Positions 5,898-11,930 of a DNA stretch of 11,930 nt are shown here, piece after piece (position 1 is the stretch's first letter; every line of letters begins with the position of its first letter). Source of the stretch: an uncultured Phycisphaerales bacterium (lineage in GTDB: Bacteria > Planctomycetota > Phycisphaerae > WQYP01); assembly GCA_937901265.1 (NCBI GenBank), contig CALCHA010000375.1:1-11930 (forward strand), written 5' to 3'. The position numbers and the translations under genes were made by a program. Below the pieces are notes generated by a model, which searched no databases, was not told where the DNA came from, and saw only the letters and a program-made list of their open reading frames with translations.

Positions 5898-6965
5898 TCA
5901 CCGTTGATAGATCGGAAGGTAGCGGTAAGGGACCGCCAGCGCGAGCAGGGCCATCGACGTGGCGTAGGCGGTTCCGCCCGCCCGTTCGACGGTTTGGCCG
6001 GAATCCAGGGTCCAGGACCCGTCGCGTTGCTGACGGTGGATCAGCGAATCGCGGATGGTGGGGCCGAGCAGCTCCCAATACTTGCCGCCGAGTTGATACG
6101 CCGCCTGCGAGCAGTAGTAGACGCTGTAGAAGTAGTTTTCCATCGCGGCGCTGCCGGGCGGATGGGCGAGGAGGTAGTCGCCGCCGCCCAGGGATTGTTT
6201 GGCTCCATGCTGGCCGAGGAGTTCAAGGGCGAGCACGCCGGTGCCGGTGCGTGCCGGGTTGCTGCCGCCCTCATCATTGCCGGTGTAACTGAAACCCCCA
6301 TCAGAATTCGCGCGACGTTTGATGTACGCGATGCCGGCCTGGATGCTCGCGGCAGGGATATCGGCGCCGGCGTTGGCCGCCCCGCGAAGCGCCATGAGCT
6401 GCCATCCGGTGACGGAAATATCCGAATCATTGGCGGTGGGCTCATAGCGCCAGCCGCCCGCATTGCCGGCGCTTTTGGGCACGCGCTGGGCGGTGAGGAT
6501 CACCCGCACGGCCTTGGCGATGGCGGCGCGGGTTTGCTCCTGCCGCTTGTCGTCGAGCATCCCGCACGCCTCGCAGAGCATGACCGTGGCGATGCCATGC
6601 TCATACATGGTGTGGTTCGACATGTCCCGCGAACAAAGCACGCCGTTGGGCAGCTGGCTTCGCAGCACGTAGTCGATCGCCTTGTTGATGTTCTCGCCGT
6701 AGGGCCCCTGGCCGGGCGTGTGGCCGCGTGCCATGAAGGCCATGACGGCGAGGCTGGTGATCGCCACGGAGGCCCCGTTCGCGTCCGGTGTCGCCCACAT
6801 ACCCGAGGAGCGATCCTGATTCTTCGCCAGCCACTCCAGCCCCTTGTCCACAGCCCCTTGCACCGCCGGAGCCACCGGTTCCTCATCCGCAGCCGGCGCC
6901 CGCGCGGCGAGCGTGAGCACAAGCGTCGTGCCCAGTGCGACGGCGACGATGTTGTTCCGCAGCAT
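5898..6965 (-). CDS. Secreted prenyltransferase/squalene-oxidase-repeat (alpha/alpha-toroid) protein
   Basis: The 355-residue product has a signal peptide (LRNNIVAVALGTTLVLTLA, likely cut after APA near residue 25). Repeats of the squalene-cyclase type follow, each with a Gly-x-Trp/Phe turn and a helix: GMWATPDANGASVAITSLAVMA, GGWRYEPTANDSDISVTGW, GGFSYTGND..., DGSWTLDSG.... The family forms an alpha/alpha toroid. Hopene cyclases are about 630 residues and use a DxDD acid motif. Here the protein is half that size, with DSDIS at 180-184 in the corresponding place, so cyclase activity is doubtful. Such single-barrel proteins are common in planctomycetes beside DUF58 and VWA genes, with no established function. 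The ATG at 6965 shares its A with the upstream gene's TGA; a GTG at 6968 is an equal alternative. No Shine-Dalgarno is seen, so expression probably depends on translational coupling. Confidence 0.88.
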   Translation of the reverse strand: MLRNNIVAVALGTTLVLTLAARAPAADEEPVAPAVQGAVDKGLEWLAKNQDRSSGMWATPDANGASVAITSLAVMAFMARGHTPGQGPYGENINKAIDYVLRSQLPNGVLCSRDMSNHTMYEHGIATVMLCEACGMLDDKRQEQTRAAIAKAVRVILTAQRVPKSAGNAGGWRYEPTANDSDISVTGWQLMALRGAANAGADIPAASIQAGIAYIKRRANSDGGFSYTGNDEGGSNPARTGTGVLALELLGQHGAKQSLGGGDYLLAHPPGSAAMENYFYSVYYCSQAAYQLGGKYWELLGPTIRDSLIHRQQRDGSWTLDSGQTVERAGGTAYATSMALLALAVPYRYLPIYQR

Positions 6966-9900
6966 CACGGCGTTCCGTTCTCGGCCTGAAGCCGCGCGAT
7001 TCGGTTGTAATAGTTCTTGATCATGTCCCGGTACGATGGCGGACCGCCCTGCTGCGCCGCGTGGAGCAGTTGGTCCTGCATCGCCGCGGGAAGCTTCGCC
7101 CAGTCGGAGGGGGCGACCCCGATGTCCTGGACGGCCTGCGGAACGTCGGCGGCGGCAGCGGGCGTCGCCGGCCCCACGCCGGGCCCGCGGCCGCTGCCAT
7201 CGTTGCCGCGACCGTTGGCGGGCAAAACGCCGGGCTGCCCCGCGGTTCCGCCGCCCGGCGGCGTGGAGCCCGCCATGGCCGACGATGGGCCGGAGGAGCC
7301 GCCGCTGGGGGAGAGTGCTTGGGCGGCCTGCGCGAGTTGCCGTGCGGCCTCGCGTGCAGCTGCGGGGTTTCCGTCGCCGGCACGCGATTGTGCCTCGCGC
7401 GCGGCCTGGACCGCGCGCGCCAGCCCGGCGGGATCGTTGCCTGCATCGGCGGTCGCGCCCTCCGCCCCGCCCGGCGCGTTTCCACCGGAGGCGCTGCCTC
7501 CGGGTTGCCCCGCACCAGGTTGCCCCGCTCCCGGCTGCCCCTCACCAGGCTGCCCCTCACCAGGCTGCCCCGCTCCGCTGGCCGTTTGTTGGCTCGCACC
7601 CTTCCCTTGCTGTCCCGAATCGCCCGGCTGCTTCCCGGCTCCGCTCGCCGAGGGGCCTCTCGCCTGCTCTCCCGGCTTCCCACCCGGTTGCCCAGCGGGC
7701 TGCCCCCGGGCCTGCTGCTGCGACGAACCTCCCTGAGAGTCCTGCTGCTGCGGCGAACCCTGCGGCCGCGGCGTACGCTGCCCCGTCAGCGCCTCCTCCG
7801 CCTGCCCCAGCGCGTCCGCCGAGCGCTGCTGCCGACTGGCGGCGGTGGCCGGATCGTTCGCGCCCGTGGCCGCCGCCGCGGCACGCTCCTCCTGGGCAGC
7901 GCTCTTGAGGGCCTGTGCGGCTTTGCCGATCTTCGCGGCGAGGTCGGGCGCTGCCCCCTGGCTGCCCTGTTGCAACGACTCCGCTTGCTGCGCTGCCTGG
8001 TCGATCTGGCTCGCGTGCTCCTGCTGCGTTTTGGCTGCCTCGCTCGGATGCGCCGCGGCAGACCGCGCATCGGCGGCGGCGGCGGCCTGCGCGGCGGTCT
8101 GCTCCGCCAGCGCTCCCTGCCGCTGAGCCAGCGACTTCGCCTCATCCGCCGCCTCTCCCGCTTCCGGCGATCCGCCAGCCGCCCGCGCCGCCTCCGCCAG
8201 CCGCGACGCAGCGTTCGACAACTCCTGCTGCGCCCCCTTGGCATTGCCCTGACTCGCCGCCGTGCGTGCGGCATCGGCAGCCTTGGACGCCGCCGCCGCC
8301 CCTGCTCGCGCCGCGGGATGCTGCGCCAACCCCTGTGCCGCCCGCTTCACATCCTCCGCCAGCGCGCGGGCCGTCTGATTCGCCGGGTCCGAGGGCCGGG
8401 TGGGGGGGTTGTGATTCGTCTGGGCCTGCTGAATCTCCTGGGACAGCTTTTGCAACTGCTGCTGCAGGGCGGCCGCCTGTTTCGCCGCCGCGTTCGCCCC
8501 GCCGCTGCGGTCCAGTTTCCCCGCCGCCTGATCCAGTTGCTCAGCCGCCCGCTTCTGCGCCGCGGCCGCATCCTCCAGATGATTGTCCGCCAGATCCTTC
8601 ACGATGGGCGCAAGGGCCTTGTCATCGGGCGTCAGGGTGTCGGCCCCGCGCAGGGCCGAGCCCTGCTGCTGCGCGAACTGCCCGATGTCGCGATTCAGCG
8701 CCTGCTGCTGTTTGGCCAGATCTCCACCCTGCCCGCCTCCCTTGGCCGCATCCGCCCGCGAACGTACCGCATCGTTCACCGCATCCTGCGATTCCGCCAG
8801 TTGCCGCACCTGCTGGGCCAGGGCGTCGACCCCCTGCTGCTTTCCCGCGGCGGCCGTTTGCTGAAGTTCCGGATGCTCCTTGATGACCTTCTCCAGCTCC
8901 TTCTGCAACTGCTTCTGCTGCGCTTCAAGAGCGGGATCGTGCGGATGGGCGGCCAGGGCGTCGGCCAATTCCTGCTGCCGCTTGGCGAGGTCGTCGAGCG
9001 CATGGGCCAGCGGCTGGTCCTTGACCTGTTCACCGAGTGACTGCGCCACTTTGTTCAGGCGGGACTGGGCCTCGGCGATGCTTTTCTGGCTGTCGGCGGC
9101 GCTGGAATTCCGTGCCGCCGGCTGATCGGCCGCCAGACTGGCTTTCGCGGCGTTTTCCTCCCCCTGCTTCAGGGGGCCCTGGGCAATGGACTGCACCTCT
9201 TTGGCCTGCTCAGCGAGGCGCGTACCGGCCGCCGCCGCCGCCGCGTCGTTGAGCTTCTGGCGGGCATCGGCCAGTTGCTGCTGCGCCACCGCGGCCGTCT
9301 GCTTCTCCGCGGCCGACAGCGGCTTGTCGCCCGCCGCCTGCACCGCCGCTTCCGCCTGCCGCGCTTGTTCCAGCGCCTGCTCTGCCTCCCTGACCGCCGC
9401 CCCAAGCTCTTTGGCGGCCTGATTGTCCTGCCGCTGCGCCAGCGGCGTCACCCCGGCGTCGATCGCCAGCTCCAGCCCCGGCGACGTCGTGACCTGCGGA
9501 TCGGGATCGCGGTTATCCGTGGCGCGAATCTGCAGAACCACATGCTGCGGGTTTGCCCCCGGCGGAAGTATCCGCAGTAACTCGCCCATCGCCACCCGCC
9601 AGGTCCCCTCCTGCTTGCGCTCCTCCAACGTCAGCGGCAAACGCACCACTGTCGGCAAGGAGTCATCCACCTGCGCCAGCCCCTCCAGCTTCGTCAGCCC
9701 GAAGTCATCCGAGGCTGTAAATTTCACCGCGACCACATCATCCGGGCGCACCTTCAGCGCTGCCGGGGGCATCCCGCCCACCGATGTCACGGCAATCAGC
9801 GGCGGCGCGTCGGGCCGGGCGGTAATCGGCCGCTCCTGGTCATCCTTGTTGCTCAAGTCCGGGTCGCCCACCAGGCGAATGCGGTACACATCGTTTTTGC

Positions 9901-11089
9901 TGAGCGTCATTTCCGTGCTGTAGCGCGGCGGAGTGTCCGAAAGCTTCGTCAGCGCCAGCGGTGCCGCCGCCGCCCCCGTGCCCAGCACCACCTGCGCGTC
10001 TTTCACCGGCTCCGAAAGGTCCAGCGTGAGCTTCACCTGCGTGCCCACCAGCGCGTCGATCGCGCCATCACGCGATTCATCCACCCGCGGGGCCAGATGC
10101 GTGTAGCCCGGATAGGTGTAGTCCACCCGCAGACGCGCCACCGCCGGGCGCGATTGCACATGCACGGAAAAAGGCCCGGCTGTCTCGCCGGCCGCCTGAA
10201 TGCGATAGGTGAAACCCGCCTGCAGGTTGTCAAAGGCCATCCGGAAACTGCGCGGACCCGTGCGCTCCATCTCCAGCGGCCGCTGCAGCGCCGCCGCCCC
10301 GCCGCTGTCATCCTGCCACACCAGCACGGCGCGATCCACCGGCTGGTCGGCCGGCGTCAACTCGACCGCCGACGCTTTCACCTCCACATCCACCTCCACC
10401 GATTCCCCCTGCGCCACCGTGCTGTCGCCCGGCGTGACCACGAGCTCCGGTCCGGGCAGCGCCTGCGAGGCCGTCCAGGGCAGCAGCCCCCGCTTGAGCC
10501 CCACCGCTATCCGCGGCCCGGCGACCACCAGCACGATCAGCCACGCCAGACCAACCGGAAAAAGAATCGCAAACCAGCGGCTGACATCGCGCGAAGAGAC
10601 CACCTGCGCCGCATCCATCCGGTCCGCGGCCTTCTCCGCCTGGCGAAAAAGAACCGCCACCAGCTCCGGCGATCCGCGGAAGCGACCATCCGGATCCTGG
10701 GAAATTTCCACCGCGGAGGAAATGCGCTCCTGATTGTCCGGCATCGCCGCGTCGGCCAGCCGGGCGGCGCCCGAAAGATCGCGCCGGCCGCCGACACGCC
10801 GCAGCACGCGCAGCAGCACCCAGCCGATCAGCCCCCACGCCGCCAGCGCCAGCGCTACCGCGGCCAGCACCGGAACCCGGCGAAATGAACCCAGCGTCAA
10901 TCCCGCCACCAGCCACACCAGGGCGATGAGTACCAGAACCTGCAGAATCGCCCGCATCACGGCAAACGAACGCGCCCGCCCGGCCACCCGCTCCAGCGGC
11001 AAACTCAACCGGTCAGAAACCCCGCCCGCGGCCGCGCCGGGCACCACTGGCTTCCCTTCCCTCTTCCTGGGCTCCATCAGCGTCGTCAT
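6965..11089 (-). CDS. Giant DUF4175-like membrane-anchored coiled-coil protein
   Basis: The 1374-residue product has two close transmembrane helices (about 44-66 and 72-95), a cytoplasmic segment, and a third helix (about 171-191). An extracytoplasmic beta-rich region runs from about 210 to 550 with Ig-like strands and the motifs YTYPGYT and ASDDFGL. A very long Ala/Gln-rich coiled coil spans about 560-1140, followed by a Gly/Gln/Pro/Ser low-complexity stretch. A conserved-looking C-terminal segment ends in WAKLPAAMQDQLLHAA and PPSYRDMIKNYYNRIA. This layout matches DUF4175-like proteins of alphaproteobacteria and planctomycetes, whose function is unknown. The ATG at 11089 is preferred because GAGAAGGTG ends six bases upstream; that site would overlap the alternative GTG at 11098. 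It begins 72 bases after marC, and its stop overlaps the toroid gene's start. Likely an envelope-spanning scaffold (inference). Confidence 0.88.
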   Translation of the reverse strand: MTTLMEPRKREGKPVVPGAAAGGVSDRLSLPLERVAGRARSFAVMRAILQVLVLIALVWLVAGLTLGSFRRVPVLAAVALALAAWGLIGWVLLRVLRRVGGRRDLSGAARLADAAMPDNQERISSAVEISQDPDGRFRGSPELVAVLFRQAEKAADRMDAAQVVSSRDVSRWFAILFPVGLAWLIVLVVAGPRIAVGLKRGLLPWTASQALPGPELVVTPGDSTVAQGESVEVDVEVKASAVELTPADQPVDRAVLVWQDDSGGAAALQRPLEMERTGPRSFRMAFDNLQAGFTYRIQAAGETAGPFSVHVQSRPAVARLRVDYTYPGYTHLAPRVDESRDGAIDALVGTQVKLTLDLSEPVKDAQVVLGTGAAAAPLALTKLSDTPPRYSTEMTLSKNDVYRIRLVGDPDLSNKDDQERPITARPDAPPLIAVTSVGGMPPAALKVRPDDVVAVKFTASDDFGLTKLEGLAQVDDSLPTVVRLPLTLEERKQEGTWRVAMGELLRILPPGANPQHVVLQIRATDNRDPDPQVTTSPGLELAIDAGVTPLAQRQDNQAAKELGAAVREAEQALEQARQAEAAVQAAGDKPLSAAEKQTAAVAQQQLADARQKLNDAAAAAAGTRLAEQAKEVQSIAQGPLKQGEENAAKASLAADQPAARNSSAADSQKSIAEAQSRLNKVAQSLGEQVKDQPLAHALDDLAKRQQELADALAAHPHDPALEAQQKQLQKELEKVIKEHPELQQTAAAGKQQGVDALAQQVRQLAESQDAVNDAVRSRADAAKGGGQGGDLAKQQQALNRDIGQFAQQQGSALRGADTLTPDDKALAPIVKDLADNHLEDAAAAQKRAAEQLDQAAGKLDRSGGANAAAKQAAALQQQLQKLSQEIQQAQTNHNPPTRPSDPANQTARALAEDVKRAAQGLAQHPAARAGAAAASKAADAARTAASQGNAKGAQQELSNAASRLAEAARAAGGSPEAGEAADEAKSLAQRQGALAEQTAAQAAAAADARSAAAHPSEAAKTQQEHASQIDQAAQQAESLQQGSQGAAPDLAAKIGKAAQALKSAAQEERAAAAATGANDPATAASRQQRSADALGQAEEALTGQRTPRPQGSPQQQDSQGGSSQQQARGQPAGQPGGKPGEQARGPSASGAGKQPGDSGQQGKGASQQTASGAGQPGEGQPGEGQPGAGQPGAGQPGGSASGGNAPGGAEGATADAGNDPAGLARAVQAAREAQSRAGDGNPAAAREAARQLAQAAQALSPSGGSSGPSSAMAGSTPPGGGTAGQPGVLPANGRGNDGSGRGPGVGPATPAAAADVPQAVQDIGVAPSDWAKLPAAMQDQLLHAAQQGGPPSYRDMIKNYYNRIARLQAENGTP
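7503..7577 (-). repeat. Five tandem 15-base units inside the DUF4175-like gene
   Basis: Five consecutive 15-base units begin at 7503, 7518, 7533, 7548 and 7563 (plus-strand consensus GGYTGCCCCKCWCCV). The third and fourth are identical. They encode a five-residue repeat of the form GQPGE/GQPGA in the low-complexity region before the C-terminal segment. Being in frame, changes in copy number would lengthen or shorten the linker without a frameshift. Confidence 0.9.
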
Positions 11090-11161
11090 GCCCTGCACCT
11101 TCTCAATACCCCTGCCGTTCTCTCCACCTTTCTATTGTACCGCGCCCGGGCCTCTGGCCGC

Positions 11162-11818
11162 CTACCCCTGGCGCAGGCCCAGCACGATCGACACGATGCC
11201 CCGGCGGATCAGCGAGATCGCCAACGCCGCCAGCAGGATCATCACGATCTTGTTGATCACGCTCATGGTGTTCTTGCCCACCAGGGCCGCGAGTTGCGTG
11301 GAAAAGTAGAGCGCGACGAAGAGCAGCGCCAGGTTGAGCAGGAGGGCGGCGCAGACCATCGATTCGACCACCAGCGTGCCGTAGCGAACCCCCAGCCAGG
11401 GCGTGTAGTGCGGGGCGAACGTGTTCACCAGGAGCAGCGACGTCGTCATCGTCGCCGGGCCCATGATCAGCGGCACGGCCAGCGGAACGATGGCCACATC
11501 CCCGCGCAAAGAGGGCGACATTGTGTCGACCGCCGGCTTGCCGGGAGAGAGCAGGTCGAGAATCGCCAGGATCACCAGCAGCAGCCCGCCGGCGATCTGG
11601 AAATCCTCAATGCCGATCGAGAGAAACGAGAGGAACGCCTGCCCCAGCACCACGAAGAGCACGCCCGTGACCGCGGCGACCGCCGTCGCCCGGGCGGCGA
11701 TCCTGCGCCGCTCCGCCTCCGTGTAGGGCGTCGTCAGCGACAGAAACACCGGCACCGAGCCCGCCACATCCACCACCACAAACAGCGGCAGCAACAGCAA
11801 CAGGAAATCATGCAACAC
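11162..11818 (-). CDS. MarC family integral membrane protein (UPF0056)
   Basis: About 218 residues with six hydrophobic segments. The first starts at the N-terminus (HDFLLLLLPLFVVVDVAG, then SVPVFLSL). The fourth carries the family-type motif VPLAVPLIMGPATMTT, and the last is followed by IRRGIVSIVLGLRQG. Length and topology match the MarC family, inner-membrane proteins once linked to multiple antibiotic resistance but without a proven transport substrate. The start is chosen at the GTG at 11818, where GAGAGGTGG gives a good ribosome-binding spacing (about seven bases after AGAGG). A TTG at 11815 is almost as good, and the open frame continues to a TTG at 11851. Its own promoter would lie at or beyond the window edge. 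It may be co-transcribed with the DUF4175-like gene after a 72-base gap, but the functional link is unproven. Confidence 0.9.
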   Translation of the reverse strand: MLHDFLLLLLPLFVVVDVAGSVPVFLSLTTPYTEAERRRIAARATAVAAVTGVLFVVLGQAFLSFLSIGIEDFQIAGGLLLVILAILDLLSPGKPAVDTMSPSLRGDVAIVPLAVPLIMGPATMTTSLLLVNTFAPHYTPWLGVRYGTLVVESMVCAALLLNLALLFVALYFSTQLAALVGKNTMSVINKIVMILLAALAISLIRRGIVSIVLGLRQG

Positions 11819-11930
11819 CACGCCACCTCTCGCCTCATCCCCCGCCAGCAACGCCGTTGCCCTTATCGACCGGAATCCCCCGGCCCGGCGATTTTTCCCG
11901 GGAGCGGTTGCCCCCCTATACTACAGAAAC

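Noticed and set aside
4600..5907. 435-codon plus-strand open frame
   Set aside because: Antisense to the serine hydrolase, whose SxxK and HGG motifs prove the minus frame. The plus frame shows only Arg/His/Pro-rich sequence.
5904..6989. 361-codon plus-strand open frame
   Set aside because: Mirror of the toroid protein gene. The minus frame has a signal peptide and family repeats; the plus frame has no recognisable domain.
6935..9040. 701-codon plus-strand open frame opposite the DUF4175-like gene
   Set aside because: It is Arg/Leu-rich low-complexity sequence produced by the complement of Gln/Ala codons in a GC-rich gene. It has no domain, and the minus-strand frame has clear membrane, beta and coiled-coil regions.
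11134..11139. TACAAT as a -10 box for a promoter before the DUF4175-like gene
   Set aside because: Five of six bases match, but the -35 position is GC-rich with no resemblance to TTGACA and there is no extended -10. Too weak to list as a feature, though an alternative sigma factor cannot be excluded.
11819..11851. Upstream TTG start for the MarC protein
   Set aside because: It adds eleven hydrophilic residues before the first membrane helix and would place GAGAGGTGG inside the coding region.

Overview
The window is about two-thirds G+C and every supported gene lies on the minus strand, so transcription runs from high to low coordinates. The gene set suggests a member of the Planctomycetota/PVC-like bacteria, possibly Phycisphaerae. 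The pointers are a very large Gln/Ala-rich DUF4175-like membrane protein beside a secreted squalene-cyclase-fold protein and a DUF58 protein, plus a ribosomal-protein operon without rpsR. No rRNA or other marker is present, so this placement is an inference.

Right part (about 3.8-11.9 kb): marC (a six-helix membrane protein) is followed after about 70 bases by a tightly packed run of four genes. These are a 1374-aa DUF4175-like coiled-coil membrane protein, a secreted alpha/alpha-toroid protein of the prenyltransferase/squalene-oxidase-repeat type (stop and start overlap), a serine hydrolase of the class C beta-lactamase/PBP4* type, and a DUF58 (VWA-like MIDAS) protein (8-base overlap). The packing suggests one transcript for an envelope-associated system. 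The MoxR ATPase that normally accompanies DUF58 proteins is not in the window.

Middle (about 3.48-3.73 kb): a short AT-rich stretch holds a complete miniature transcription unit. It has a consensus TTGACA promoter with an A/T-rich upstream element, a near-perfect Shine-Dalgarno sequence, a 28-residue protein made almost only of Lys, Ala, Thr and Pro (resembling histone H1/HC1 tails), a GC-rich hairpin and an intrinsic terminator. It is the most striking element here and is easily missed because of its size.

Left part (1-3.34 kb): a secreted Sel1-repeat protein is followed by the operon rpsF (bS6) - ssb - rplI (bL9), which ends in a strong intrinsic terminator. Two intercistronic gaps of the ribosomal operon contain structured RNA: a hairpin plus U-rich run after rpsF, and two mutually exclusive pairings just before the rplI ribosome-binding site. 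bS6, SSB and bL9 all carry C-terminal extensions.

No tRNA, rRNA, CRISPR array, insertion sequence or phage gene was seen. No gene-free stretch exceeds 300 bases.
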